A DNA stretch of 64,000 nt from an uncultured beta proteobacterium (GCA_903867305.1 CAIPQU010000068.1:46478-110477), one strand, 5' to 3'. Shown: positions 48,888 through 59,338, numbered from the stretch's first letter. The notes: generated by a model from the sequence alone, not told the origin. Made by a program: numbers and translations.

Positions 48888-50360
48888 ATGAAAATTACAA
48901 AAAATTTACCTTATCTTCTCTGTATTGGCTTATTTTTTAGCGGTCTTGTTGCTGCTCAAAATAATAGCGCTAAGGATAAAAAAAACAGCACCACAGAAAC
49001 GAATCAACCGGCCATCCAGCAACCCATATCGAATTCTGTAAATGAGGCCACAAAAAAAGGCGAGACAAAAGATATTGATCGTGTCATTGCTATTGTCAAT
49101 CGAGAAATCATTACCGAACGTGAATTAAATAGTCGCATTGATTTGGTGAAAGAGAAGTTCAAACAAATGAAGCAAGCTTTCCCGCCAGAGCTTACATTAG
49201 AAAAAGAAATGCTTGAAAAATTGATTGATGACAGCATTACTTATCAAGAGGCTGTTAATTATGGGTCTCGTGTGCCTGAGTATGAACTTGATGGGATTAT
49301 TAGTAATATGGCGCTTCAGAAAAAGATGAGCGTTGAAGATATGAGGACGGCAATTGAAAAAGATGGAATAAAATACAATACCTTCCGAAATGACTTAAGA
49401 CGCGAGATCATCATATCGCGATATAAAGAGCGAGAAGTTGATAGTAAAGTTAAGATTTCTGATGCTGAAATTGATGAATTTATTAATACTCGGGTCAAGC
49501 CAAGATCACCCAACGCTCCCGCAGCGAATACTCCGGATACGATAAACCTAGCTCAAATTTTAATCCCCATACCAACCGGGGCAAGCAGCGCTGATTTAAA
49601 CACCTTGAAGGCCAAAGCACAAACCATTCTTGAGCAAGCCAATAAAGAAGCCGATTTTGTGAATTACGCCAATCAGCTTAGCCTCACTGATAGGTCAATT
49701 CGTTTTGAAAATTTAGGATATCGAACTGCAGATCGTCTCCCGCAAATTTTTATTGATGCGACCAATGGACTTTCCTCTGGAAAGCTTGTTCCTAAAGTAG
49801 TTCAAAGTCTTGCGGGCTTTCATATCTTAAAAGTGTTGGATCTGAAATTAAATTCAGCAACAGATAAGAATAGCGCGAGTAATACGGAATCTATTTTTAT
49901 AACGCAGAGCGAAGTTAACCAATTGATGTTAACTGTCAAAGAAGGCACTCCTAAAGAGGACACCATCAGAAAATTAAAAGGATTTAGTGATCAAATTAGA
50001 GCCAAGACAGCGTCTTTTACGGATCTAGCGAAAAAATACTCCGAGGATCCTAACGTAAGTAACAACAATGGTTATATGGGATGGATCTCACCCGGTCAAG
50101 TTCCGCCAGAGATTGATATTGCTTTAAGACGGTTAAATCCTGGTGATGTTAGTGATCCTTTTCAAACGGAGTTCGGCTGGCATATTGTGCAACTTTTAAA
50201 TCGTCGTCAGTCAGAAGTGACAGCAAACCAACAAAAAGAATTTGCTAGAGCATCACTTCGTCAAATCAAGCTTCAGAAGGCATATCAAGATTGGATCAGT
50301 GAGTTAAGAGATAATGCCACTATTGATTTAAAGTCACCTTACAGTATAAAAAATTATTAA
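48888..50360 (+). CDS. surA: SurA, periplasmic chaperone and PPIase
   Basis: SurA escorts outer membrane proteins, including LptD, to the Bam complex. The 490-residue protein starts with a signal peptide (about 1-23, LFFSGLVAAQ), then a lysine- and asparagine-rich linker, the chaperone N-domain with IVNREIITERELNSRI near 69, and two parvulin-like domains. The second is complete (SEDPNVSNNNGYMGWISPGQVPPEID near 384), while the first is degenerate, as is common. It is longer than the 428 of E. coli because of the linker. It overlaps pdxA by one base, in TAATG. Confidence 0.94.
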   Translation: MKITKNLPYLLCIGLFFSGLVAAQNNSAKDKKNSTTETNQPAIQQPISNSVNEATKKGETKDIDRVIAIVNREIITERELNSRIDLVKEKFKQMKQAFPPELTLEKEMLEKLIDDSITYQEAVNYGSRVPEYELDGIISNMALQKKMSVEDMRTAIEKDGIKYNTFRNDLRREIIISRYKEREVDSKVKISDAEIDEFINTRVKPRSPNAPAANTPDTINLAQILIPIPTGASSADLNTLKAKAQTILEQANKEADFVNYANQLSLTDRSIRFENLGYRTADRLPQIFIDATNGLSSGKLVPKVVQSLAGFHILKVLDLKLNSATDKNSASNTESIFITQSEVNQLMLTVKEGTPKEDTIRKLKGFSDQIRAKTASFTDLAKKYSEDPNVSNNNGYMGWISPGQVPPEIDIALRRLNPGDVSDPFQTEFGWHIVQLLNRRQSEVTANQQKEFARASLRQIKLQKAYQDWISELRDNATIDLKSPYSIKNY

Positions 50361-51349
50361 TGAAAAATGAGTTGGTTCATTTAGCTATTACATCGGGTGA
50401 GCCAGCTGGCATTGGGCCTGAAATTAGCGTACAGGCCACTAAAAAATTTCTGCATCAACATCCCGATGTTCAGATTCATTTGTTGGGAGATCGGCATTTA
50501 TTTTCTCCTTATTTAGATGGTTTTCAGAATGATAGACTTCACTTGGTTCATCTACCATTGCGTTCCAAAAATAACTATGGGCAATTAAATAGTGCAAATG
50601 CACCCTATGTTTTAGAAATGCTAGATCAAGCTTACCTTGGCTGCGAGCAAAAGCAATATGATGCAATGGTTACAGCGCCACTCCAAAAAAGTGTGATGAA
50701 TGATAATGGGCTGCACTTTACAGGACATACTGAATATTTGGCTCAAAAGGCCGGTTCTAAACAAGTAGTCATGATGCTTTGTGGGCAGGTAAGTTCTTCA
50801 TTGGCTAGATCATCAGAGATGATGCGTGTTGCTCTTGCAACGACTCACTTGGCTTTAAAAGATGTCCCATTAGCAATTTCTTATACTGAGCTTTTGGGCA
50901 CTATTCAAATTATTCATCAAACATTGAAAACATATTTTGGAATCCAAAATCCAAAAATTCAGGTTGCTGGATTGAATCCTCATGCAGGTGAGAGTGGGTA
51001 TTTAGGTAAAGAAGAAATCGACGTCATTACACCTGTTATCAAGCAAGCTCAAAGTGAAGGAATATCGGTGACTGGCCCTTTTTCGGCAGATACGATGTTT
51101 CGTTTAGATGTGCTGGATCAGGTAGACATTTTTTTAGCGATGTACCATGATCAAGGTTTAATTCCATTAAAAATGGCGTGCTTTGGTCAAGGTGTCAATG
51201 TGACGCTGGGCTTACCCATCATTCGCACTTCCGTCGATCATGGAACTGCTCTTCAAATTGCAGGACGTGGTGAAGCAAACTTTGAGAGCATGGTTCAAGC
51301 TTTAAGTGTTGCCTATCAAATGGTCAAAAATGGCTCATCAAGCGCGTAA
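50360..51349 (+). CDS. pdxA: PdxA, 4-hydroxythreonine-4-phosphate dehydrogenase
   Basis: PdxA oxidises 4-phosphohydroxy-L-threonine with NAD in pyridoxal phosphate synthesis. The 329 residues begin with LAITSGEPAGIGPEIS; metal-binding histidines are in FTGHTEYLA near residue 117, in NPHAGESG near 212 and in MYHDQGLIPLK near 267. The final DHGTALQIAGRG is typical. It overlaps surA by one base and rsmA by 20 bases. Linkage to surA and rsmA is the same as in E. coli and has no known functional reason. Confidence 0.96.
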   Translation: MKNELVHLAITSGEPAGIGPEISVQATKKFLHQHPDVQIHLLGDRHLFSPYLDGFQNDRLHLVHLPLRSKNNYGQLNSANAPYVLEMLDQAYLGCEQKQYDAMVTAPLQKSVMNDNGLHFTGHTEYLAQKAGSKQVVMMLCGQVSSSLARSSEMMRVALATTHLALKDVPLAISYTELLGTIQIIHQTLKTYFGIQNPKIQVAGLNPHAGESGYLGKEEIDVITPVIKQAQSEGISVTGPFSADTMFRLDVLDQVDIFLAMYHDQGLIPLKMACFGQGVNVTLGLPIIRTSVDHGTALQIAGRGEANFESMVQALSVAYQMVKNGSSSA

Positions 51350-52139
51350 ACGGTTTGGGCAACACTTCCTTACAGATGAGTCGATCATCAATGCGATTGT
51401 TGCAACGATTCATCCCAATAAAGATGACTACGTCATCGAGATTGGACCAGGTTTAGGAGCTATCACTTTACCTTTATTGAGACTAACTCAGCGTTTAGAG
51501 GTTGTTGAGATTGACCGCGATTTAGTAAGTTTTTGGACCGAAAAAAAATTACCGAAGCTTGTCATTCATCAGGCGGATGCTTTGGAGTTTGATTTTTCCC
51601 ATTGGGCTCAAACCTGTTTGCACAATATTCACAAAGATCAAACCTTGGGTAAAGTCAAAATCATTGGAAATTTACCTTACAACATTTCAACCCCATTACT
51701 ATTTCATTTAATGAGCGCCATTGATTATGTTGATCAACAAGTATTTATGTTACAAAAAGAAGTGATTGAAAGAATGGTCGCTCAACCGGGTGATTCAGAA
51801 TACAGCCGTCTTTCAGTCATGCTTCAAATGCGCTATCACATGGAGGATTGCTTTGATGTACCCCCACACTCCTTTGCGCCACCTCCAAAAGTAAATTCAG
51901 CAGTAGTCGCGATGTATCCCAAAAAAAATATCGACATAGAGCCTCGTGTCTGGAAAATGCTTGAATCCTTGGTTGCTAAAGCTTTTTCACAACGTAGAAA
52001 AGTTTTATCGAATAACTTAGGGGAATATAAAGATATTTTGCAACTAGACGTGGCAACTCTGCGTGCGAGGGCACAAGAAATTCCAGGTCAAACCTATCTT
52101 GATTGGGCAAAGATACTTGTCCAACATCATGAAAGGTAA
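51330..52139 (+). CDS. rsmA: RsmA (KsgA), 16S rRNA dimethyladenosine transferase
   Basis: RsmA dimethylates two adjacent adenosines in the 3' helix of 16S rRNA during small-subunit assembly. The 269-residue protein has the start ARKRFGQHFLTD, SAM motif VIEIGPGLGAITLPLL near residue 31 and the catalytic IGNLPYNISTPLLFHL near 112. I use the ATG at 51330. A GTG at 51306 adds eight residues without match and would overlap pdxA further. Its 3' end overlaps plsC, on the opposite strand, by 13 bases. apaG and apaH, which follow in E. coli, are absent. Confidence 0.96.
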   Translation: MAHQARKRFGQHFLTDESIINAIVATIHPNKDDYVIEIGPGLGAITLPLLRLTQRLEVVEIDRDLVSFWTEKKLPKLVIHQADALEFDFSHWAQTCLHNIHKDQTLGKVKIIGNLPYNISTPLLFHLMSAIDYVDQQVFMLQKEVIERMVAQPGDSEYSRLSVMLQMRYHMEDCFDVPPHSFAPPPKVNSAVVAMYPKKNIDIEPRVWKMLESLVAKAFSQRRKVLSNNLGEYKDILQLDVATLRARAQEIPGQTYLDWAKILVQHHER

Positions 52140-52864
52140 GATTTACCATCGATGCGACGCATCTCAGATTCTATCCACGACTGAACTTCTCGAATCACAA
52201 CCGAAGGATTTTTATCTAGTGTTGTTAGACAAGGACCAATAGAAATAGTTATATCGCCGGGATATTTTAAAAAGCTATTTTTAGGCCAACAATGTCCTGC
52301 ATTATGTGCGATCGGAATCACAAAGGCTTTGGTATCAACAGCTAGTCGAGCCCCACCTTTTTGATACGGAATTTCTTTACCTACTGGAGCGCGTGTTCCT
52401 TCTGGATAGATAATGATCCAATAGCCCTCAGACAAGCGTTGTCTGCCTTGAGAAGCTACGGCTAAAGCGGCTTTATCTTTTTTTGACCTGTCGATATGAA
52501 TCATTTGCAACATCGCCATCGCCCATCCAAAAAAAGGAATCATCAGTAATTCTTTTTTAAAAACATAGCAAAGTTGTTTAGGAAATAAAGAAATATAGGC
52601 AATCGTCTCCCACGCAGATTGATGTTTTGACATGAGAATGACGGGTTTGTCTAAAGAGGCAATGACATTGTCCATCCCCTGTATCGAATAACGAACCCCA
52701 CAGACCCACCTGAGCGTTTGAATCACTCCTTTGGACCATCCTCGAATATAGTCATATCTGGCGGGGATGGATAGAAAAGGGTTCACTACAAAGCAACTGA
52801 GCGCATAAAAAATCGTGAAGACGATAAAGAAAACATAAAAAATCGTCGCTCTTAAATAGATCAT
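52127..52864 (-). CDS. PlsC-like lysophospholipid acyltransferase
   Basis: A 245-residue inner-membrane enzyme expected to acylate lysophosphatidic acid to phosphatidic acid. It has one N-terminal hydrophobic segment (about 5-28). The acyltransferase motif I reads MSKHQSAWETIAYIS near residue 78, with glutamate where the classical HX4D box has aspartate. Motif III is IIYPEGTRAPVG near 150. The glutamate form is common in this branch of PlsC relatives. It overlaps gmhB by 4 bases. A role in ornithine-lipid or other lysolipid acylation cannot be excluded. Confidence 0.87.
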   Translation of the reverse strand: MIYLRATIFYVFFIVFTIFYALSCFVVNPFLSIPARYDYIRGWSKGVIQTLRWVCGVRYSIQGMDNVIASLDKPVILMSKHQSAWETIAYISLFPKQLCYVFKKELLMIPFFGWAMAMLQMIHIDRSKKDKAALAVASQGRQRLSEGYWIIIYPEGTRAPVGKEIPYQKGGARLAVDTKAFVIPIAHNAGHCWPKNSFLKYPGDITISIGPCLTTLDKNPSVVIREVQSWIESEMRRIDGKSYLS

Positions 52865-53424
52865 TTGGAAGTAGATAAGAAGTGATTCACAAAAGCGGAT
52901 AAATCGGTATGTATTGCTGTATATGGAGGCAAACCACCTTTTTCGCGAGTTTTGATACCTTTCCCGGTCAGGACAAGATGCGGCTCTGCCCCCATCATCA
53001 CTGGACCTAGGAGATCACGTAGAGAGTCACCAACGACAGGAATATCTTTTAAAGAAGACCCCAAATTAAATCTTTTTGCAATTTCTTCAAACATACCTGC
53101 TTTGGGTTTTCGACATTCACAGTGATCCTCATCGGTATGAGGGCAAAAGAAAATCGCTTGTATTTCTCCACCAAGCCTTGATAATTGGCGGAGCATTTTT
53201 TCGTGAATCGAATTGAGCGTATTGGTGTCATAAAGCCCTCGCCCAATACCTGATTGATTAGTGCAGACTACGACTTTGTAGCTTGCTTGCGTTAGTTTTG
53301 CAATAGCTTCTAAACTCCCATCAATAGCAACCCACTCATCTGGAGATTTTATATAGCTATCACTATCATGATTGATAACCCCATCTCGATCGAGAATCAC
53401 TAATTGGTGGTGGGAAACATTCAT
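52861..53424 (-). CDS. gmhB: GmhB, heptose 1,7-bisphosphate phosphatase
   Basis: GmhB dephosphorylates D-glycero-beta-D-manno-heptose 1,7-bisphosphate on the way to ADP-heptose for the LPS core. The 187 residues contain the HAD motif LVILDRDGVINHDSD near 8, VVCTNQSGIGRG near 52 and VGDSLRDLLGP near 130. The zinc-binding loop CPHTDEDHCECRKP near 91, with its cysteines and histidine, separates GmhB from other HAD enzymes. It overlaps glyS and plsC by 4 bases each. The rest of the heptose pathway (gmhA, hldE) is outside the window. Confidence 0.93.
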   Translation of the reverse strand: MNVSHHQLVILDRDGVINHDSDSYIKSPDEWVAIDGSLEAIAKLTQASYKVVVCTNQSGIGRGLYDTNTLNSIHEKMLRQLSRLGGEIQAIFFCPHTDEDHCECRKPKAGMFEEIAKRFNLGSSLKDIPVVGDSLRDLLGPVMMGAEPHLVLTGKGIKTREKGGLPPYTAIHTDLSAFVNHFLSTSK

Positions 53425-55571
53425 TTGGCGAGTTGGCTAAGGTCTGCCACTTGGTTTAATTGTTGATGAAGTTGGTTGAGTAAGGCTAATCGATTATGGC
53501 GCTTTTTTAAATCAGGGTCCATCACCATCACATCATTAAAAAATGCTTCGACTGGACCACTAACTTGAGTAAGGGATTCTAAAGATAAAGCGAAGTTTTG
53601 CTGCAGAAAAGCAGATTTTAATAGAGGCTCTAACTCTTGCAGAGTATGAAACAGATTTTTTTCAGCCAAGAGTTCTAAAAGACTTGCATCAACTTTACCG
53701 ATATCCTCAGTCAAATTTTTCTTCAGAATATTATTGAGTCGTTTATTGGCATTTGCCAGAATTAAAGCCTGAGGTAATTGTTGAAAGTGATGAACTGCTT
53801 GCAGTTTTTTAGGCACTTCAAAGAATTGACCTTTAATATTCGACAAAACAGCTTCAATTTCTTCTGTCGTATAGGTAATGTCACCAGACTCTTTCACATA
53901 AGACTTCAGACGATCCTTTAAAAATTGCAGGATATCCGTTATTGAGGCTTTTTGCTGAACCTCTTCGGACTTGAATTGAGTTAAACAAAATTCGAGTAAT
54001 GGAACAAGATCGATCGGTAAATTATTTTCTACAATCAGTCTGCAAACACCTAAGGCGTGTCTTCTCAGAGCATAGGGATCTTTTTCTCCCGTTGGAGATA
54101 AACCAATACCCCAAATACCGACGATCGTTTCTAATTTATCAGCGAGAGCGAGAATAAGGCCGATTCTTGAGGTTGGTAAGTGATCGCCAGCAAATCTAGG
54201 TAAATAATGCTCAGCGCAAGCTTGTGCAATTTCATGATTTTCACCATCATGCGATGCATAGTAGCGCCCCATAATTCCTTGAAGCTCTGGAAACTCACCA
54301 ACCATATCGGTTAATAAGTCTGCTTTCATGAGCATCGCACCGCGCTCACACAATTGAACATATTCAGTAGTGATTGGCGCAGAGTCCTGATAATGTTCTG
54401 AAACAACACGAGAAATATATTGGGCAATTGCACCAATACGTCCAATACGTTCTTGTTGATTACCGAGTTTATTGTGATACACCACTTGAGATAATTGCTC
54501 AAATCTTTTGATTAGGGGAACTTTGAGGTCCTGTTGGTAAAAGAACTTGGCATCAGAAAGTCGTGGCCGCACGACTCGTTCATTACCTGAAATAATCGAT
54601 TCGGGAGAAGTCGTTTCAATATTGGAGACGATTAAGAATTGATTAACGAGTTTTCCATTGGAGTCCGTTAGAGCAAAATACTTCTGGTTGGTTTGCATTG
54701 TCAGAATTAAGCATTCTTGAGGTATTTCCAGGAATTCTTTTTCAAATTCACAAGAGTAAACCTTTGGCCATTCGACGAGAGAATTGACTTCCTCTAAAAG
54801 AGCATCTGGCATCAAGACTTGATGATGGCCAGCTTGCTGAAGTAACTGAGACTTTATCGAGGTAAGTCGGTCCTGAAAATGGGGTATGACTTTACCTTGA
54901 GAGCTTAAAACTGCCTCATAACTATTTGCATCAGCAATCTCAAGCTCTCCACAAGACAGGAAGCGATGTCCCAAGGTCGTTCGATTGGCTTTGATACCAA
55001 GAGCTTGAACAGAAACAATATTGGCGCCATGCAATGCAATTAAACGGTGTGCAGGGCGGACAAATTGAACATCAATTGCATCTTTGGTGCCAGGCTTGAT
55101 TTGATAATGCATCGTTTTAGCGATAGGCAATTGAGTAATTGAAACATCTAATGCATTTTGCACACCTGTCGCAAGCTCGACCCCGGGCTTATTTAGCGCA
55201 ATAAAAAAAGCTTCATTTTTACCTTCGCCTTGGCGCTCAAGTCGATCTAAATCTACTTCATGAACACCGAGACTTGCTAATTTCTTTAATAGTGGAGCTG
55301 AAGGTTTACCTTCAGGCGTTAATGCAATGGAAACAGGCAGTAATTTCTCTTTGACATGGTGGTCACTTGCTTTTTCTAAAACATCAGCAATATAAACCGC
55401 CATTCTTCTAGGAGTAGCAAAAAATCGGTAATCAGTATTTTCTTTGACAAGACCGTCTGTTACTAATTTATTGAATATTTGCTGCGCAAAAGATTCACCT
55501 AAACGCTTTAATGATTTAGGAGGTAATTCTTCCGTTAATAGCTCGATGAGTAATGGGGCAGATTGGGTCAT
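53421..55571 (-). CDS. glyS: GlyS, glycyl-tRNA synthetase beta subunit
   Basis: GlyS is the large subunit of the heterotetrameric bacterial glycyl-tRNA synthetase and carries the tRNA-recognition domains. The 716 residues start [19 protein letters not shown] and contain [12 protein letters not shown] near 50 and [16 protein letters not shown] near 336. An HD-like region has [13 protein letters not shown] near 432. A C-terminal DALR-type anticodon domain follows ([14 protein letters not shown] near 678). Length is close to the 689 of E. coli. It overlaps the glyQ stop by 4 bases, the usual coupling. Confidence 0.97.
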   Translation of the reverse strand: MTQSAPLLIELLTEELPPKSLKRLGESFAQQIFNKLVTDGLVKENTDYRFFATPRRMAVYIADVLEKASDHHVKEKLLPVSIALTPEGKPSAPLLKKLASLGVHEVDLDRLERQGEGKNEAFFIALNKPGVELATGVQNALDVSITQLPIAKTMHYQIKPGTKDAIDVQFVRPAHRLIALHGANIVSVQALGIKANRTTLGHRFLSCGELEIADANSYEAVLSSQGKVIPHFQDRLTSIKSQLLQQAGHHQVLMPDALLEEVNSLVEWPKVYSCEFEKEFLEIPQECLILTMQTNQKYFALTDSNGKLVNQFLIVSNIETTSPESIISGNERVVRPRLSDAKFFYQQDLKVPLIKRFEQLSQVVYHNKLGNQQERIGRIGAIAQYISRVVSEHYQDSAPITTEYVQLCERGAMLMKADLLTDMVGEFPELQGIMGRYYASHDGENHEIAQACAEHYLPRFAGDHLPTSRIGLILALADKLETIVGIWGIGLSPTGEKDPYALRRHALGVCRLIVENNLPIDLVPLLEFCLTQFKSEEVQQKASITDILQFLKDRLKSYVKESGDITYTTEEIEAVLSNIKGQFFEVPKKLQAVHHFQQLPQALILANANKRLNNILKKNLTEDIGKVDASLLELLAEKNLFHTLQELEPLLKSAFLQQNFALSLESLTQVSGPVEAFFNDVMVMDPDLKKRHNRLALLNQLHQQLNQVADLSQLAK

Positions 55572-56467
55572 GAAACAGATTCTTTCGCTATGGAATTTAA
55601 TAGCATCGGAAAACCTAAGGCTTCCCTTGAATTAAAGTAGGCAGTCGCAACACTTTTTGATAAGTTTCGAATGCGAGCAATATAGGTAGCACGCTCTGTT
55701 ACAGAGATTGCACCACGCGCATCTAGTAAATTAAAGGTATGTGCTGCTTTTAGAACCATTTCATAAGCAGGGAGTGCAAGAGGTATGTCAATTAAACGTT
55801 TTGCTTGCGCTTCAAAATTTTGAAATTGGTCAAACAACCAAGTGGTATCAGAGTATTCAAAATTATAGGTCGATTGTTCTACTTCGTTTTGATGATAAAC
55901 ATCACCATAGGTCATGTTTTGAGTCCAAATTAAATCATAGACATTTTCACAAGATTGCAGATACATTGCTAGTCGTTCAATACCATATGTAATTTCACCT
56001 AAAACAGGTTTGCAATCTAAGCCACCCACTTGCTGAAAATACGTAAATTGGGTAATTTCCATACCATTGAGCCATACTTCCCAACCAAGTCCCCATGCAC
56101 CGAGTGTTGGGTTTTCCCAATCATCTTCTACAAAACGAACATCATTTTGGAGTAAATCTAAGCCGAGGGCACTTAATGATCCTAGATAAAGATCTAAAAT
56201 ATTTTCCGGCGCAGGCTTGAGAACGACCTGAAATTGATAGTAATGTTGTAAACGATTGGGGTTCTCGCCATAACGACCATCCTTGGGTCGACGAGATGGT
56301 TGAACATAGGCCGCCTTCCACGGTTCCGGACCAATTGCGCGAAGAAAAGTGGCCGTGTGAGAGGTCCCAGCGCCAACTTCAAGATCCACGGGTTGTAGGA
56401 TGGCACAACCTTGTTGATTCCAATAATGTTGAAGAGTCAGAATAATTTCTTGAAAAGTTTTTTTCAT
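55568..56467 (-). CDS. glyQ: GlyQ, glycyl-tRNA synthetase alpha subunit
   Basis: GlyQ is the catalytic class II subunit that activates glycine. The 299 residues show [21 protein letters not shown] near the start, [21 protein letters not shown] near 26, the class II motif [20 protein letters not shown] near 57 and [23 protein letters not shown] near 147. It overlaps glyS by 4 bases. A gap of 46 bases separates it from lnt upstream on the same strand; no terminator is seen there. Confidence 0.98.
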   Translation of the reverse strand: MKKTFQEIILTLQHYWNQQGCAILQPVDLEVGAGTSHTATFLRAIGPEPWKAAYVQPSRRPKDGRYGENPNRLQHYYQFQVVLKPAPENILDLYLGSLSALGLDLLQNDVRFVEDDWENPTLGAWGLGWEVWLNGMEITQFTYFQQVGGLDCKPVLGEITYGIERLAMYLQSCENVYDLIWTQNMTYGDVYHQNEVEQSTYNFEYSDTTWLFDQFQNFEAQAKRLIDIPLALPAYEMVLKAAHTFNLLDARGAISVTERATYIARIRNLSKSVATAYFNSREALGFPMLLNSIAKESVS

Positions 56468-56513
56468 AAAAGGATTTTAACCTCTCAAGGCTTCACAGTT
56501 CATATTGCCTGCT

Positions 56514-58001
56514 TTAAAAACCTTTTTTTTGATACCAGGCAATACTCAGAAAGAAGATGGCAATGAACAATATCGGCGTATCCCCAAAATCAACATAAGG
56601 TGTATGGCCTATCATTGGTTGAATGGAACCGATGAGACTGTCTTGAACAAAAATGGGTAATTGGGACTTTACTTGCCCATGATCATCAATCAACGCAGTA
56701 ACTCCAGTATTGGTAGCACGGATCGTTGGTAATCCAGTTTCTAAAGATCGCAATTGAGCTAGCCTTAATTGTTGGTATGGGGCAGCGGTCTGTCCGAACC
56801 ACGCCAAATTCGTCATATTAATCAAAAAATTGGGCTGTTGGTTTTTATCCCGCACTCTTGCAGCGATCTCGCTACCAAAAACATCTTCGTAACAAATCAT
56901 GATGGCGGCATGAATATCTGGTTGATTGGGGCGGCTAACTTTAAAGTGATCCTGATTAAAAGTGCCTTTTTTGAATTGCGATAACGGCGCTTGAATTGCT
57001 CGAACAAACCATTCAAAAAAGGGCGGAGTATATTCCCCGAAAGGAACAAGATGTGCTTTTGTATAAACATAATCATTGCCGCTAGGACTAAAGCCCTTGG
57101 CTTGATTAGCGTATTGACCATGATCAAAACCAATAATTCCTGTCAAGATATGTGTATTCGTATTTTTAGAAAACTCAGCCAAATCTTGACTCCAATTTTG
57201 GGGTAGATAATTTTCTGGAATCGTAATGGCTGTTTCAGGAGCAACGACGAGGTCGGTGCTTTTTTCTTTGAGACGATCTAGGTAATAATCATCTTGTTTG
57301 ACTAATGCCTTTTCGTCATAGGTCAGTGTTTGTTGAAAGTTCCCTTGTAATAAGCGTACTTCTAACATATTCCCCAGCGGCTTTGTATAGCTAGATCCGT
57401 TGAAAAAAGAAGTTAACAAAATTGCAAAACCTAGCGAAAAAAGAGGTAGAAAGAGTCGACCTGGCGCACTACCAATTTTATAAGCACCCCAAGTGGTCGC
57501 AAACGTTGCTCCAAGAACACCAAAGATCGGAATCAGCCCCATAAAAGGGCCATTGACTTGCGTGTCACCGAAGCCAGCCCATGGAAATCCAGTCAATACA
57601 TAGCCCCTAAGGCCTTCAACTAAGGTCCATGCACCAGCCCAGGCGAGCGCCGAATAGGATTGAGCATAGAAACGTGACCCAAGCCAAGTTGCTAGGCTCG
57701 GAAACAGTGCTAAAAATCCTGCAAAAAGAACCACTCCCCCTGAGGCCATCCAAAAGGGCATACCTCCAACATCATGCAGACTTACATAAATCCACCAAAG
57801 GCTATGACAAAAATAGGCAAAACCAAAACACCAACCTAGTTTTGCTTGATGAATCCCCCCATAAAAATGGTGACGGTCAATGAGTCGCCAGAAAAAAGCT
57901 AATACTAATAATTGCCACCAACCGGCCGAAAGGCTATTGGCTATAAGGGAGGTCAATAGTCCTAATGCAAAGGCATAGAGGAAGCTAGAACGAATCGGCA
58001 T
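56514..58001 (-). CDS. lnt: Lnt, apolipoprotein N-acyltransferase
   Basis: Lnt adds the third acyl chain to the N-terminal cysteine of lipoproteins in the inner membrane. The 495-residue protein has about six hydrophobic segments in the first 200 residues, a periplasmic nitrilase-like domain and a last segment near 470-490. The catalytic triad is visible: glutamate in VVAPETAITIP near 258, lysine in TKAHLVPFGEYTPPF near 319 and cysteine in IMICYEDVFG near 370. It lies 2 bases after corC, the normal corC-lnt order. No frame damage. Confidence 0.95.
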   Translation of the reverse strand: MPIRSSFLYAFALGLLTSLIANSLSAGWWQLLVLAFFWRLIDRHHFYGGIHQAKLGWCFGFAYFCHSLWWIYVSLHDVGGMPFWMASGGVVLFAGFLALFPSLATWLGSRFYAQSYSALAWAGAWTLVEGLRGYVLTGFPWAGFGDTQVNGPFMGLIPIFGVLGATFATTWGAYKIGSAPGRLFLPLFSLGFAILLTSFFNGSSYTKPLGNMLEVRLLQGNFQQTLTYDEKALVKQDDYYLDRLKEKSTDLVVAPETAITIPENYLPQNWSQDLAEFSKNTNTHILTGIIGFDHGQYANQAKGFSPSGNDYVYTKAHLVPFGEYTPPFFEWFVRAIQAPLSQFKKGTFNQDHFKVSRPNQPDIHAAIMICYEDVFGSEIAARVRDKNQQPNFLINMTNLAWFGQTAAPYQQLRLAQLRSLETGLPTIRATNTGVTALIDDHGQVKSQLPIFVQDSLIGSIQPMIGHTPYVDFGDTPILFIAIFFLSIAWYQKKGF

Positions 58002-58003
58002 AT

Positions 58004-58843
58004 TTAAACTTCAGCAGGTATTTTTTGGATGATCAGAATATCTATTTGTCGCGGATCGGCGCGTTGAATTTCGCATTTGAGACCATGCAACATAATCACT
58101 TCCCCGCGCTTGGGGACTTTGCCAATTTGATGAATGACTAAGCCGGCGATTGTATCGATGTCTTCCTCCTTAAAGGAGTTTCCAAATACCTCATTGATTT
58201 GTTCGAGACTCGTTATGCCCTTGACGCGATACCTGCCATCAGACATCAAAACGATATTATCCGCTTCATCATCAATATCATGCTCATCCTCAATATCGCC
58301 AACAATTTGTTCAAGGACATCTTCGATGGTAACTATTCCAGCAACACCACCATACTCGTCTACCACAATGGCCAAATGATTACGGTTACTTCGGAAATCT
58401 TTTAGGAGAACACTTAAGCGTTTAGATTCAGGGATAAAGACTGCGGGACGAAGCCACTCTCTTAGATCGAAGTCATCTTCGGTGGAGTGCCGAAGTAAGT
58501 CTTTGGCCAAGAGAATACCAATCACATTATCGCGATTATTCTCAAAAACAGGAAAACGAGAATGCGCTGCTTGAATTACTTGAGGAATGATTTTTTCGAT
58601 AGGCTCACTAATATCTACCCAATCAATTTGCCCTCTAGGAAGAAGGATGTCTTTTACAGATAACTCGCTGACCTGAAATACACCTTCAATCATGGAAAGG
58701 GCGTCTGAATCTAATAAACCCTCTAATTTACCTTGGCGAAGTGTTGCCAGTAATTCATTTCTTTTTTCTTCAGGCGTATCTGGTCTTGAAGATATAAATC
58801 CAACAAGACGATGAAAGAATGTTTTGGGGTCTGAGTCTGTCAT
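58004..58843 (-). CDS. corC: CorC, CBS-domain protein
   Basis: CorC is a cytoplasmic protein with two CBS domains and a C-terminal transporter-associated domain, linked in Salmonella to magnesium and cobalt efflux. The 279 residues show VKDILLPRGQIDWVDI near 58, FPVFENNRDNVIGILLAKDLL near 96, AIVVDEYGGVAGIVTIEDVLE near 157 and the CorC/HlyC domain over the last 85 residues. There is no membrane segment, so it is the short CorC type rather than a full CNNM transporter. It lies between ybeY and lnt as in E. coli; E. coli CorC has 292 residues. Confidence 0.93.
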   Translation of the reverse strand: MTDSDPKTFFHRLVGFISSRPDTPEEKRNELLATLRQGKLEGLLDSDALSMIEGVFQVSELSVKDILLPRGQIDWVDISEPIEKIIPQVIQAAHSRFPVFENNRDNVIGILLAKDLLRHSTEDDFDLREWLRPAVFIPESKRLSVLLKDFRSNRNHLAIVVDEYGGVAGIVTIEDVLEQIVGDIEDEHDIDDEADNIVLMSDGRYRVKGITSLEQINEVFGNSFKEEDIDTIAGLVIHQIGKVPKRGEVIMLHGLKCEIQRADPRQIDILIIQKIPAEV

Positions 58844-58870
58844 ATAGAAATAGGATAACTTAATCTGATG

Positions 58871-59332
58871 TCAGACATAAGGGTTTTTAATTTTTAGGCG
58901 CTTTAAAATAGCAACTTCTAGGGACTCCATTGCCTCAGCGTCAACCTCGTCCTCATGGTCAAATCCCTGGGCATGAAGCATTCCATGAATCACAAGATGC
59001 GCAAAATGATCTTCAATCGTTTTGCGTTGCTTGACGGCTTCACGAGTAATGACGGGCATACATAAAACCAAATCAACGATAAGGATCTCATCTGTATGAT
59101 TTTCATGCAAAGTAAACGTCAGAACATTGGTCGCATGATTTTGTTGGCGATATTGAAAATTTAAACGCTTACTTTCGGCCATCCCCACCAAGCGCGTCAC
59201 AATTTTGGCATCTTGTTTTAGTGCAGCTTTAGCCCAAGCCCGTATTTGTTTTGCTGGAAAAATTTCGGCCCACTGATTTTCTAAAGACGGGCTCGCAAAC
59301 TGAACTTCTAAGGATACTTGAGGGGTACTCAT
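58871..59332 (-). CDS. ybeY: YbeY, rRNA maturation endoribonuclease
   Basis: YbeY is a metal-dependent RNase for 16S rRNA 3' maturation and ribosome quality control. The 153-residue sequence has the zinc site HLVIHGMLHAQGFDHED near 110, with all three histidines (H-x3-H-x5-H) present. The family stretch TNVLTFTLHE is near 68. It lies only 6 bases after miaB and 27 before corC. In E. coli and many betaproteobacteria a PhoH-like gene (ybeZ) lies between miaB and ybeY, but there is no room for it here. Confidence 0.94.
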   Translation of the reverse strand: MSTPQVSLEVQFASPSLENQWAEIFPAKQIRAWAKAALKQDAKIVTRLVGMAESKRLNFQYRQQNHATNVLTFTLHENHTDEILIVDLVLCMPVITREAVKQRKTIEDHFAHLVIHGMLHAQGFDHEDEVDAEAMESLEVAILKRLKIKNPYV

Positions 59333-59338
59333 GATCGC

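Noticed and set aside
52640..52670. Loss of the catalytic box in the PlsC-like protein (HX4E, not HX4D)
   Set aside because: Glutamate at this place is, as far as I know, usual in this branch of the family, so inactivity is not inferred.
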